Assembly: GCA_000708835.1 (NCBI GenBank)
Contig: DF236998.1
Coordinates: forward strand, 169,880 to 233,879
Direction: 5' to 3'
DNA: 64,000 bases
From: Klebsormidium nitens
Lineage: Eukaryota; Streptophyta; Klebsormidiophyceae; Klebsormidiales; Klebsormidiaceae
This document shows positions 52,754-64,000 of the stretch, piece after piece. The notes under the pieces were generated by a model. The model was not told where the DNA came from. It made no database searches and worked only from the letters and a program-made list of their open reading frames with translations. A program made the translations under genes and the position numbers. How positions within the stretch are numbered: position 1 is the stretch's first letter; each line of letters begins with the position of its first letter.

Positions 52754-55459
52754 ATGCTGAAAGCCTTCTCGTTGATAAATAGCGCGCAGCGACAAGCGAT
52801 GGCGTCCATCGGAGGACAGTGCTTGTGTTCTGCAGTCAAGTTTGAGATCCATGATGTGGAGCCTGCCATTCAGGTGAGAACGTCGTTGTGCTGATAAATC
52901 GATCGTTTGCTTGTCCTCCCATGAGTTTGTTAGGCGGTGGTGCATACAGCCACTGCGATGATACGGTGCACCAAAAGTGTGCGCTCAGAATATACCGTCA
53001 GAAGATCGTGAAATACTTGGCGTCAGAGAAGATTAGCTAAGTCGGCGTCAGAGAAGAATGAGTAATCCGGCGTCCATCTGCGCTGCCACTGGCAGCAGCA
53101 GATGAGTAGCTCTTGGGTGCAGAGACATGGTGGTGGCAAGATTCCTGCATGGAGCATTGCTAGTCTTTCATGTCACCTGCAAGTTTTGTCAAGATACACT
53201 ACGTCAAATGATTTACATACAGGCGGCCGGGAGTACTCATATAGCTTAATCAGCAAACGCATGTCGGAAGCCACTGACATCACATCAGTCGGTGCCTAAT
53301 AAGTATGACTAACCGCGTCTTCTGAACATTTGATACATTCTTTGCAATCAGCAAGCAGAGTCCTCAAGATCTGTTGCTCAAACTCTCCTGCTTTTTGCAA
53401 CAGTGCTACTGCCACTGCGAGACGTGCCGGAAGGTCCGCTCAGCTCCGATCGTCCCTTTGATGTTGTTTCCGATTGATCTTCCTTATGGGTTTGCCGACA
53501 AGGAAGGGAAGTGAGTATCGCCCTCTGTTGTTTCTTCTTGCCCTACCTGCCAGTGATATACCTGCCGGGCTGCTTTGTGTAACTTGCGCCAAAGCTACTT
53601 ATCAAAGCACTTCCCAAACTGGATCGTGCCCCCCTTGCCCTTCTTTCTCCGCTTGGTCTTTGCTTTTACTTTCTGATCGAACCCCGTCTCTCATCAATAG
53701 CCTGGCGACAAAGCTGGCCGCTGCAACTCTCGGATGGGAAAAGAGGGAAGCTGTTGTGACTCTGCTGGTGTGATGATGCTTCACCAGAGGTCAAGGAGTT
53801 GAGGGCTCACCATAAGATCCGAACCTTATGAGCAGACGTTTAGAAGCACAATCTGCGGCCACCATTGTCCAGCACCAGCTGCTCTACTTGAATGCAGGCA
53901 ACATCTGATCAGTGTAATATCTCAATGGCCCTGACCTCGTATGCTGAAAGGCAGGTGCTTTTTCATGGGGCGAACAGCGGCTAGCAAAGCATCATTTGCA
54001 GAACGCGTGATCTCGCTGTTTCTGCCCAGGTTCAAAGTCACCGAGGGGGCCGACTTGGTAACCTCGTACAACCACACGCACACCGGACCACGACGAGCGT
54101 TCTGTAAACGGTGAGCGCCAATGATCTCCGTATCTGTTCCTTTTGAGCCTGCCTGATCCTTCCAGCTCGTGTTGGTATTGTAAATGACTGACATCTTGGA
54201 TTGCCTGACGACTGACTGCGAAAGTCTGTCCAAGAGTAGAAACCGATGGGCTTGTTTCAGGACGGGGCAAGATGGCTTGTGCTCTTGGTTCCCCTTGGCT
54301 TCTTACCTTTTTGGGTCTGCGAGTGTCTTTGAACGAGTGTGATCCCGCTGGAATCCTGACAGATCAGTACCACTGCAGGTCTGGCCATATTCTGCTTCTG
54401 GAGCGGCCTCGTTGTGCTTTTTGTGTCTTGGAAGCTTATTCAAGCTTACCCAAGCTCGGACACATTAGACCCCCAGGAACATGGGAGATTGCTAATACGC
54501 TCTCTGGCAGATTGCAAAACCTGGTTCGTTCACGAAAATTGTGCTGATCTTAAGTAACCTTTGTAATTTAACGCTGTCCCTTACAGGTGCGGCTCAGCGG
54601 TTTTCAACTGCGGGAAGTGGATTGCCATTTTCCCTAGCACAATCACGTCAGGCGCCTCCTTCAAGTAAGTATTGAATCCTGCCCGAAGAACAAAAGAAGG
54701 GCGAGACGGGGAGGGGGGAAGGAAAACTGACGGGTTCTGAGGAGATGACATCAGGGCTGGTCGGGTGGGTGGGAGACCCTGCTTGAAGAATGTGTTGTCT
54801 TGAAAGCTCACGGCAGTGCCGGCAGACTCTTTCGTCGACTTCGCAGAACTTCTTGAGGAGTACACCTTCCAGCTCAGTGTCTCTCTTCGAGATTGGAAAC
54901 TCAGGTTACTCAAGGGTTGGAGGCCATTTTTCTTGTCGGTCCGTGACCAACAATGGTTTGGAGCCTTCGGAAAGCTTCAAAGAACGGTAGAGAGGTTTAT
55001 GTGGCCTTTGTGGAGCGTTGTACTGATGAGCTGTCCTGATGAAAGCTGAGGTACAAAACGGCCAAGTCTCACGAATCTTGACATACAAAGCTGATCTACA
55101 ATGCTGATCCTTTATGATGAGGAACCAGAAGGTCCGGATGGAGTGCTCATCATGGAAGCGCTCTAAAATCAAGTTTGCTGGCAGTTGTCAAGTCCGTTTC
55201 TAATCAAGAGCCCAGGCACCTTCTGTCCCGAAACTTGAGAGTCGCTTGATCTTATGAGGTAGCACAAGATTTAGGAAAGAACGTTTTTCTTTCTGTCGCC
55301 GTGCATTTTCTGTAACATACCTGTGTGCTTGCCCCTTGCAGGCCGGAATGCCACATCCACTACGAAGATTCGATCATGCCAATGCGCGACGGTCTGCCAA
55401 AGTATGCTCAGGGTCCCGAGTCACAAAAGCTGGAGGAAGACAGTCCCGAGAAGCCATGA
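52754..55459 (+). CDS. GFA/CENP-V-type zinc-binding protein
   Basis: Five exons: 52754-52873, 53404-53510, 54030-54110, 54587-54664, 55342-55459; 167 residues, phases consistent. The cysteine pattern of the GFA (glutathione-dependent formaldehyde-activating enzyme) family is complete: GQCLCSAVKF (Cys23, Cys25), CYCHCETCRK (Cys43, 45, 48) and FCKRCGS (Cys101, Cys104). Further matches are ADLVTSYNHTHTGPRRAFC and PECHIHYED. Family members bind zinc in two sites; some add glutathione to formaldehyde, others (CENP-V) have chromatin roles, and most plant members are uncharacterised. The start may instead be Met16 (MASIGG); the 15 preceding residues are weakly leader-like. An intron carries a short tandem repeat (CGGCGTCAGAGAAGA at 53020-53090). 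Confidence 0.9.
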
Positions 55460-56585
55460 GAGACGTTGGGTACTGAAGCTGACGTGACCCCTGTCCGTCT
55501 GATTCTGTTCGCTAGACGCGCGCAAGTGAAGGCTAAGCAATGAAGGGGCTCGCTAGACAAATAGGAGCGATACGGAGCACGCGCTGGCAAGTCGAGTTGT
55601 TCACAAGGACGATGCAGCTCCCGATTGGGTGTTGCCGAGCAACTTCAAGATACGGAGACTCTGCGCATAGAAGTCAACATACCGGGTCGATGCAGTGAGT
55701 CATGGAGAGCATAGATTCTTAGCCATATGCATAGTCTACTTGAAGAATCTATGCAGCTTTGCAAGCTTGTCCATGCATGGCAAGTAACTTTATATGGGTA
55801 CATGACAAAAGAATCAACTTTTGACGACGGTACACAATTCGAGTTTATATCGCCCTGCGCGCCTGGATCTTATGCCAGTGATCCAATCGTCCAAAACTTT
55901 TGAGTTAAAAAAAGGAAACCGTCGTGGCAGGGCCTCGCAGATTTATATAATAGCGGAATACAATACGGGCCAGCTCTGTAGTATATAGCGCATACACGCT
56001 ATAAGTTAAGGATACACAGACTAGTTGGCATGGGTTTCTCCATGTCTGCGCAGATCCGATCCATGCCTTTGATATACGCACGGGCTTTAAGAGAAGTGTC
56101 CATCTTGGCTTGATTGAGTCTGCGCGCGCCACTGAACGTTGGCCGCCGTGCCCAAACGCCCTAAAAATAATCATGACCTACTGCATGCCGCCATGACAGC
56201 TATACACAAGCCTCTAGGATGAGGACTACGCTAATGTATGATTAACCAGTCAGGCCTTGACTGGAATACAGTACACTGTACCGCATTTGTTGAGGACTGT
56301 TATCCTTCATACGGTCCTGCATGCAACTTCTTCTGAAGGTCGTCAGGTTATGGCTTTTGCTCCCTGCGATTGATCTATCCGGGTCTACCATAATCTTCGG
56401 TGTACAACACAACTACGCCTAACGCTTCGTGATCGCACATCTTATGTACACGTACTAGATAAAGTCATAAACCCTATGTACATTGTAAGGATGGCATACA
56501 CCTCTCTTTTGCAGCTTGCTCCTATACAACGGCTGAGGGTATGCGGATCTCAAAGCTTAGCCTGTCTTCATACACAGCGTCCAAA
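55460..56585. other. convergent intergenic region with an inverted repeat
   Basis: It lies between the GFA and dihydropyrimidine dehydrogenase 3' ends. No gene was recognised. A perfect 12-bp stem with a 22-base loop is formed by 55709-55720 and 55743-55754. Confidence 0.5.
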
Positions 56586-59500
56586 TTACGAGTTTGAGAC
56601 CATCGATTCTGTTTCCTTGACAAACCCCTCTCCGGTCCAATCCTTGTCATTGGCCAGGCCAACTCGGGCGGCCTTCTTTGCAGCAATGGCCTCCTTTTGG
56701 CGCCTCACCAGATCCGTATGGGTAGTGAAGTATTGCAGACTGTGCCTGTAGAAGGCAAAACGGCGAAAGACGTCCAATAAGCGACAGGCAACGAGGAATT
56801 GCGAAACTGAGGCGTTCGCCAGAGGGTTTCAAGAATGTTTGGTTGACGCCCAAGTGAGAAGCTGCTCCAAACCAGGTGGGTCAGCCCTCAGCAGTAGAAA
56901 ATCCCTTTGACGACAAACCATTCAAGGAACCTAGATCTGGATCGACCTTTTGACCCGTCAGCAAACCAGACCATCAGATTGCAACCGCAGACAGGATAAC
57001 AAGGAACGATTCGATGAACGGTACGCTTCCATTCAAGCTGCCATCTGTCCTTGCAGAACGAGACGCCCATTAAGACCAGCTTCGCAGCCAGCACGTGCTA
57101 TATACGCGGTACACTGGAGTCTCCGTCGCATAGCTTACCCACGGAACTGCTCGATGCTGGAGAAGTTGTGCTGCTTCATGAACTCCTGGAGCCCTCCGCA
57201 CAGCTCCTTCACCAGGGGGTACCCGTGCAGCATCACGCCCGTGCACACCTGCAATCGCGGTATCAGCTAAGTACGGGCTTTGACAACCTTGTCCCAAACA
57301 CTTGACTGACTTCTTTCCGTACCTTGAAGTTGAAAGGTGGCCGCAAATGCAGGCCTCTTCATCTGGACCGGACACGAATTCAGTAAGAGGATACTAAGTT
57401 TGTAATTGTAGTGCAGAAGCATTCTTTGAAAGACCTGGTTGTGACCGCTTGACACCTAAGTGATATCCTTGAAATATGTCCTTCAGTAACCGTTGTGAAA
57501 TCCGGGCCCATCCCAGCTCTTCTGACCCCGCCTACAATGGAGCCGCGGTCGAGGCTCTCAAGCTCAGTTGCTTCAAGAGCAAGAAGTCGATCACGCAACC
57601 TCTCATCATAAGCATGTCCCACGACTGCACTTCTCAGACCCTTCAAGATCTCATGAAATGTCGAGCTCACATGAAGCGCAGACACTATCAAATAAGACGT
57701 GGACTGCCTACCTGCACCGTCGCCCCCAGCAGAATGAACTCCGCCGCGCTCTCCCAAAATCAAGACATGTTTTCAGAAGTTGCCAATCAATAGGGGCATT
57801 TTTCCTTGCCTTGCTTTGTTTCATTACGAGTTTACATTCAACTTCAAATCACCCGAGTGAAACCGATTCGCCTACTTGCACCGTGCTCGCCCCCAGCACG
57901 ATGACCTCCGCCGCATTCTCCAAGATTAAAAAAAAAAAGGCTTTTGGAAAGCTCTCAATTAATAGAGCATTTTTCGTTGTTTGCTTTGTTTCGTTTCCAA
58001 TCGCATATCACATCTGAATCACCTGGTAAACTCAATCGAATACAAGTCACCCAAGTGAAACCAATTCGCCCACCTGCACCGTGCTCGCCCCCAGCAGGAT
58101 GAACTCGGCCGCGTTCTCCCCCGTCTCCACGCCCCCGATCCCGGACAGCGTCTTCCCTTGCCCCGGGAAGTCGCGCTCGATCATCTTGGAGATGTTCATG
58201 CACCGCGCGAGCGCGATCGGGCGCACCGCCTTGGACGAGTAGCCGCCGGGGGTGGAGTAGCCCTCGACGCACGGTTCCGGAGCGAGGGTCTTCAGGTTGA
58301 TGCCCATGACGCTCATGATGGTGTTGATCGCGGCCACGCCCTCGCAGCCCTGGGCGAGCGCGGCGCGCGACGGCTGCGGGAAAGCAGGCCAGTCGTTCAA
58401 GCAAAAGTTGCAATTTCACTTTGTTGTTTCTCCCCAACCCGTCTTCTGTCCATATAATATCATGTTACTGCAGCCCTGAGCAGTGACGTGCTTGCTTGGA
58501 TTTGAATTCCTTGATTGCGCAAAAGAAGGCATAAGCTGACGCCACTCTGCAACGTTTAAATACTCCTCCTTGGTAGTTATCATTCTTGCAGCAGCACGGC
58601 TTGCAGCAGGTGCGGAGAGCAAAAATCGTCCGATCCATGAGAACCAGTCGCTTTCAAACAAGTTCGCTTCTTCTTCTCTTCACTCCAAAAACCCTGGAAT
58701 CCTGACATTGATGTGAAGGCATGGATCAGAAGAATTGACATTTGAAGCAAGAAATCTTTTGGCACACCAATACAAGTCCCTTAAACTCACCACGGTGATG
58801 TCGGTGATGTTGGGCGTCATCTTGGCCCACACAGGGACCGTCGCTTTGGCGTTGATCCAGCCGCACACCTCCGTCAGCAGCTCTGGATCCTGTCCCATGG
58901 CCGCACCCATCTTGCGCTCGGGCATCCCGTGAGGGCAAGAGAAGTTGATCTCGAACGCGTCCACGCCGACCGATTCGCAGCGCTCGATGATCTCTTCCCA
59001 GGCGCCGCGGTTGTACTCCTCCATGATGGAGGCGATCAGGACCCTGAGAGGGAGGTTTGGAAGGAAAGGTTACGAATCATAGAGGCACACGAATGTAGGG
59101 TGTAGGGCGTAGGAAGGCTGAGCTTACCAATGTATCGGAGAAATGAGTCAACTTCTCATGGGTGCCAAAGAGCTGCGGAGGCAGTGACTTGAATCAAGTT
59201 GCAACATGCTAGTGTTGTCTAAGCAGTAGCCTGCCTTTGACACCATGTGGACAGGGCAAACGACAGTGTCTGCGCGGGAATGGAATTGAAATTAATTATT
59301 TTGTACCGATCCTTATGTCTCATCTACCATCAATGGCCAGTGCATCTCTTTGCCCCACGATTTCGTTGGTGAGTTTCACCACAATGGACCACCGCCAGCT
59401 GCAAAGCAAGCAATTGCTGCAGCTGAAAGCTTACACCCTGCACTGCATGTCAAATATGCACTTCTGAGAAAACTTCTTCTTGTCCAGATTGAAGAGTACG

Positions 59501-60430
59501 TCTCCGTTTTCCTCACCTGTCGGGATACTCCTCTTTCAGCTGCTTTAGCTCAGCCAGCATGGTCTCAAACGGCCGGTCGGAGATGAGCTCGATGTTTTGC
59601 CAGCCAATCACCTCCTTGCCACCCTGGGCCTTCAGCTTGGCGTACCGCGGGGTCACATTGATCACTTTGCTGCTGTCCAGGGACAGCGTCTTGCAGATGA
59701 CTCCCCCCCAGCCCTCGTCAAACGCCTGTCAAAAGGGGACTTGGTTAGGAACATTGAATGATGCAGCTCACAAGGTTCGATGCTGCAGGGACACTGCCTG
59801 AATGTCTTTCGATCGACGCAAGCTAGATATGCAGACTAAGGTCTTCCGGTTTGCTTTAAGCAATTGGACCACTCCCATGGGAGAGCGACTGTAACCGGAC
59901 GGATCAACACATTTCAAAACGCCTCACCATGCGAGCCATGTTGCCATTGGCAAAGCAACTAAATGATAATTCCGCGATCTTCACTTGCGAGGCAAGTAAT
60001 TGAAGCTAAAAGAGACGGAGATGCAAGCTCGTGGAAGCCTTACCTTTTTCATCACCTGGTAGTTCGTACCCGGAGGACCAGAGCCAATCACAAAGGGGTT
60101 TGGAAATGTGATCCCATTCACTTTTACAGAAAGATCAGGCCCGTCAACTGCCTTCCCATCTTTCAATGTTGCAATCTTTGGTTTGCCATTTCCAGCCCCA
60201 TTTGCAGCTCCATTGCCCTCAGCCGCTCTAACTCCAGGATTTCCACACCTTTTCTTTGCAATTTCACTGTGAAAGACAAATGTTCTGGCAGGCAGTTGTG
60301 GACGCAGACTTGACAAAGAGGGCAGGGGCTTCAGCGTCTGTCTCAATTGTGCAACGCTCTCCCCCCTGTTGCACCTTGCAACGCCCAACTGGAGCTCTGC
60401 TGCCCTGGCGGCGATCAGAGATGCTGCCAT
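56586..60430 (-). CDS. PYD1: dihydropyrimidine dehydrogenase, plastid type
   Basis: Six exons on the minus strand: 60430-60044, 59725-59517, 59043-58791, 58373-58074, 57248-57139, 56745-56586; 472 residues, phases consistent. A leader of about 90 Ala/Arg/Ser-rich residues with hardly any acids suits plastid import. The flavin barrel follows with FVIGSGPPGTNY, VINVTPRYAKL, IGWQNIELISDRP, the active-site loop NFSCPHGMPERKMG (Cys235), AKATVPVWAKMTPN, VEGYSTPGGYS, SGIGGVETG and a C terminus ending VKETESMVSNS. Wording and length agree with Arabidopsis PYD1 (At3g17810), which reduces uracil and thymine with NADPH, the first step of pyrimidine breakdown. As in other plant forms, the iron-sulfur and NADPH domains of the animal enzyme are absent. 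Intron 4 carries donor-side echoes of exon 4. Confidence 0.96.
57690..58135 (-). repeat. donor-side junction echo array after PYD1 exon 4
   Basis: The coding end and donor (plus-strand CCACCTGCACCGTGCTCGCC, anchor TGCACCG at 58075) recurs with anchors at 57877 and 57713; periods 198 and 164. The nearer copy keeps CTTGCACCGTGCTCGCCCCC and CCGCATTCTCC. Flanking intron sequence (GTGAAACCRATTCGCC) is part of the unit, and a second shared intron tail (GCATTTTTCSTTG) follows both copies. Confidence 0.93.
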
Positions 60431-61777
60431 TGCTGGCCACCTCGAGTTTTTGGACTCTGCTAGAGGATCCTAGGTACTTTGCGTCTCCGGGTTCTGAGAT
60501 GCCTTCTTTTCAGCTTTGAGGTTGATTCTGAATACAGCGTTATTTTCTTCCAAGCTCAAAAAACGCCTGCAGTCAGAATAGCCCAAATGTGCACCTTGAA
60601 GCGAGCTTCTGTCAGTGTAATAGCGGAAGGAGGGGAGCAGCACAAGCAGGAGCAGCAGATGCCCTCTTCTACAGCAATTGAAAGCCTGCCAAGATTCAGG
60701 AAGATGTGCGCGGCGGCCTTTCTTGGTTGTGCTGACTCATTTGGGAGGGGGTCTGATGTCAGCTCAATCAACATGCCTGCCCCGGCCTTCCGATTAGGGT
60801 TTCAGAGCTTCTTCCTTCTTCCTTCGCCAAGCCCGGGCCAGTCTCACGCCCGTTTTGAGAAAACCTCTCAAAACACCAGCCGGTCGGTTTGGACAAAATG
60901 CTCAAAAGTGCCGGCCGGTTTTTGAGCAAATTGCTCGAAATAGCCGGTCGAGTTTTGATCAAATCGCTCGTATTCTAGCTGCGCCATCCGAAGAAAAGGT
61001 CATTGAAAAGGTTCGAATTTGTGGAAGCCCCGGGCACACACTAAAACCAAAAGGACTTGCTCGGTTGTCACTCGCAGTGGTGTAACCCTAAAGCGGGAAG
61101 GCCCGGTTGCCCCTGGAAAGTGCCCGGTTGTCCCAGGGTTGCCAGCGAGACCCTAATGTCACAGGCAGGGCCCGGTTGCTTCTCGGGTGCCACGGTCCCT
61201 AAACTACTAGTCTAAGAGGGAAGAGTCCGTTGTCCCCGGGAAGTTGCGGCCGCCCGTCGCCCCGACCAACCACCGTCCTTTATGTACCGCGATCCCGGCG
61301 GTCTTCGCGATCGATGTTGTGGGTCGCGATGGTCCACCTGCATCGACGGTGGAGATTTCCCAAAAACTACCCGCACGTCGCGACGGCAGACCCGGACGGA
61401 CCCGGTCGCAAATTTGAACAATTTGTTCGTATCGCACGACGCAGTTTTGAGCATTTTCTCCAAAAAGACGCGACCGGATTCGAACGATTTGTCCAAAATT
61501 GATCGCCGTAATTTGAGAGCTAGAGTTTTACTCAAACTTTCAAATTGGTGTTTCGAGAGGTTTTCTCAAAACGGGCCGTGAGTCTGGGTTGCCTTCGCAC
61601 AATTGAAACAGGGAATTAGGGTTTGTGTGCTGAGCTGTGATTTTGAGTCTGAGGACGGTTTCATTGCTTTCTGTGCAGACCTTTTGGCGCCATCTGGACT
61701 CGGGCCTGAACAATTTAGCAAGGGCTGATTGCATCCAGCAGTTGTGCCCCCAACTTCACCGTAAGGCTGCTGCTCCA
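60431..61777. promoter_or_regulatory. divergent promoter region of PYD1 and the RCC1-repeat gene, split by an inverted-repeat element
   Basis: PYD1 starts leftward at 60430 and the RCC1-repeat gene rightward at 61778. Most of the middle is the 764-bp element at 60828-61591. A short ATTAGGGTTT telo-box lies on each side of that element (60793 and 61616); such boxes are common near plant transcription starts. Confidence 0.6.
60828..61591. mobile_element. non-autonomous inverted-repeat DNA element (MITE-like)
   Basis: The ends are long imperfect terminal inverted repeats. The left end from about 60839 (CCAGTCTCACGCCCGTTTTG, then AGAAAACCTCTCAAAACACC) matches the reverse complement of the right end at 61546-61587, with a handful of differences. 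The outermost bases CAAGCCC / CAACCC also agree. A 7-bp direct repeat CCTTCGC flanks it (60821-60827 and 61592-61598), as expected for a target-site duplication. Inside each end are several self-complementary subterminal motifs of the type TTTGAGCAAATTGCTCGAAA. No transposase frame is present. The superfamily cannot be named safely; a hAT-like origin is possible. Confidence 0.8.
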
Positions 61778-64000
61778 ATGAGCTCCAGCGCTGCAGCGGG
61801 GTCGTCTGGACCCAAAGCGGCGGAAGCGGGCGAACTCTTGTTTGCAGGTATGGCCTGCATTCAACCGCTGAATGAGTTCAGCCTTGCCACGCAATTGCAT
61901 TTCCTTCGTGCCAATTGGCTTGCCCACTTTGGCCTCTCTCAATCTGGCACAAAGTGAGTTGCTGATGCTAGTGGTACAAACCTTTGTGTTAGAGATGCAG
62001 GTGCAAGCGAGAGGTGCACAAACAGGTGTGCGCACTCAGTGTTGCATATGAATCAGAAGGGGCAACATGTAGGGATGAGGCAGTGGTGCAGTCAATCTAC
62101 AAGCAATTGCCACTGGCAGCCTTTGATATTCTTCGGAGTCTCCTACGTGCTACGTGTCTCTTGAAGCCCAGACACGGACCAGTCTTGCATAGCTGGGGCC
62201 CTTCCTTGATAAAGAATGAGGGAAGGCCAATTCAAAGCCGCCAAAGAGTATCAAACTGGTGAACTGGTTGACCTGAGTAACAGACAATACCCAGCAAATG
62301 TAATCTCTATACAGAGCACACTGTTGTTCGATCTTGCGCAGGTGTCACAGACTGGACTGGTGTCGGAAGGACTGAGAAAGCAAAGCTGACTCCGGTAAGT
62401 GACCTACGTCTAAGTCTGAAACTGGCAAACGACACCCTTCACTTACCTACCTGGGAACATGCTCGTTTGAATGTGGGCTTGAAATTGATTTCTTTGTATG
62501 CATGAAGGACCTGATTGAGCAAGGCGCCAATAGCAACACTTCTCGAACTTTTCAAATTCGACATGGGGCTCGTAGGCTTGTCCTTTTAAGAGTGAACATA
62601 TTTCACAATCTCAATTTGCATAGAGAGACAACTTAAGCAGTCGCCACACTTGACCTTTTCGGACTCTCGTTATTAACCGCATGGTGTCATGGAGGCTTGT
62701 GTTTATATTCTGAAGGTCACGTTGGTTTCTGGTTCAGGACGCGAAAGCCGAGAAGGATGCAACCTACCCCGACCTGAGCCTGCCTACGAGACTGGAGGCC
62801 GTCAAGGACATTGACTTCAAAATTGTGGCGTCTGGGTCAGGTAAGGATTCATCCATTAATACTTAAAGAGATTATTCTTGATTGAGTGGATAAAATTTCA
62901 GAGACATTCAGCAGTTTACGTGTACCCATTGTAAGCGGTCAAGAAAGAAGAAAGCACGGGCCTGACACCCTACTTAGACACATTAGAAGGACATGGGGCC
63001 CTCAGAGAGGACCTTGTGTCTTTGGAGTTAAGCTTCACGGAACTGATCCCATTTCATTTCAGGTCGTCTGAGAAAGTCGTTTTGCTTTGAGTCTGCCAGC
63101 GAGTTCTGCAATTGCTCGATGTTCAAGCGCAGTCGGGGAACTCCGCTTGTTTCAGTCATTGTGAGAGTAATGATGTGTCGCTTCTCAATTGCAGCATCGG
63201 CGCATGCTATTGCGATTGATGTGGACGGGCAACTGTACACATGGGGGAGAAACGAGGTGAGAGACGGGCCGGTTGACAAGCGCCTAGCGGCTGCACATAT
63301 CAATCTGGAGAGTTGACCACTTGATTGGCAAGTTTCGTAAGCAGTGCATTAGGTGCTTACGACCCGGACTCTACGACCTTCTTTGGGTGACCATGTGGTT
63401 CGAACTCCATGAGACTTGCTTCGAATTACATCGTACATAGTCCATCCATTGCCAACAAAACAAGCACTGGGTGCCAGGCGCACATACACGTTGTTTTTTG
63501 AAGCAGGAAAACGAGCTTTCAGAAAAAGACAAACCTCTCGTGCCAGGAGGCTCGACAATCGAGACAACCGTTGGCACGACTCACGAAATCCTGAGATCGC
63601 CTCTGTCTATCCACGAAGGCTTCCTTTATGTCTTGCAGAACGGGCAGCTTGGGCACGGCGACCTTCTCCAGCGCAATACGCCAACAGTTGTCGAGGCTCT
63701 GAAGAAGTGAGGACGACCGAAACACCGTTGAAACCTGCTGGTGATGCACTCGCACTCGATTCTTTGAAGAAAGGGCGCTACTCTGCATGGAGTTGGGGCA
63801 CATCGAGATGCACAAAAGGAGTCGAGGAGGGCTCAAATGCTTCTTCTTTGCTTCCTTCCTTTCCTCGCTTCTTCTTCCACTTTCGCTTTCCGTGTCCTCG
63901 TCAGGTCGTTGTGCTTTACGAAACCCAGTAAGCAAACAACGGACAGTAAACACAGTGTTGCTGCATATCTCCTGTCTCTTTCTTAACATTCGACTATTTC
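61778..64000 (+). CDS. RCC1-repeat protein (RCC2-like), 5' part only
   Basis: Visible exons: 61778-61847, 62342-62394, 62738-62840, 63195-63256, 63639-63706; phases match, and the gene runs off the window. The protein starts MSSSAAAGSSGPKAAEAGEL, then VTDWTGVGRTEKAKLTP, LEAVKDIDFKIVASGS, and typical RCC1 blade motifs SAHAIAIDVDGQLYTWGRNE and NGQLGHGDLLQRNTPTVVEAL. The first blade (GELLFAGG...) followed by a spacer resembles the plant RCC1-family proteins related to vertebrate RCC2 (TD-60), which act on small GTPases or chromosomes. No further exon could be fixed between 63707 and 64000. Confidence 0.85.

Noticed and set aside
58158-58457. 99-codon plus-strand frame
   Set aside because: Antisense shadow of PYD1 exon 4.

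Overview
The window is a piece of a nuclear genome from a green-lineage eukaryote. I infer a streptophyte alga or other early-diverging plant relative. The proteins are plant-type: an XB3-family ankyrin/RING ubiquitin ligase, a chlorophyll-dephytylase-like hydrolase with a probable plastid leader, a plant-type dihydropyrimidine dehydrogenase with a plastid-like leader, and a plant C2H2/NYN nuclease. Most genes are intron-rich with GT-AG junctions, and one intron holds a short TTTAGGG telomere-like run. Klebsormidium would fit, but nothing here proves the genus. Positions 5095-5380 are an assembly gap.

Layout: 1560-6998 (-) XB3-type E3 ligase; 8346-13031 (+) CLD1-like alpha/beta hydrolase, divergent from the first; 13930-22464 (-) CTP synthase in 15 exons with an unusual N-terminal extension; 22928-27542 (+) NYN nuclease with a zinc finger, divergent from CTP synthase; 28964-30503 and 31935-33725 (+) two intronless tandem paralogues with Sel1-like and armadillo repeats, the first frameshifted; 34739-39201 (-) KDPG aldolase in small exons; 39588-40622 (-) an unrecognised ORF; 41141-51703 (+) a 16-exon gene that joins an elongin-C-like BTB domain, an elongin-A/F-box-like domain and leucine-rich repeats; 52754-55459 (+) GFA/CENP-V-type zinc protein; 56586-60430 (-) dihydropyrimidine dehydrogenase; 61778 to the window end (+) an RCC1-repeat protein, divergent from the previous gene, with a 764-bp inverted-repeat element lying between them. 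I rebuilt exon structures by hand from homology, splice sites and phase; in the multi-exon genes the phases join without a break.

The most striking observation is not a gene. In at least six of these genes an exon-intron junction has been tandemly copied into the neighbouring intron: the last or first few dozen coding bases plus the adjoining splice site and intron flank, one to five extra times. Many periods fall near 140-160 bp, and four consecutive ones are 145-147 bp. I call these junction echoes. They occur at acceptors and at donors, on both strands, with visible degrees of decay. Two introns next to such arrays use GC-AG borders. Together they suggest a recurrent duplication process, possibly tied to nucleosome-length DNA, that supplies decoy or alternative splice sites.

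Functional links: CTP synthase (pyrimidine synthesis) and dihydropyrimidine dehydrogenase (pyrimidine breakdown) both lie here, though not adjacent. Two ubiquitin-related genes, the XB3 ligase and the elongin-type fusion, are also present. There is no sign of operons or of a prokaryotic insert.
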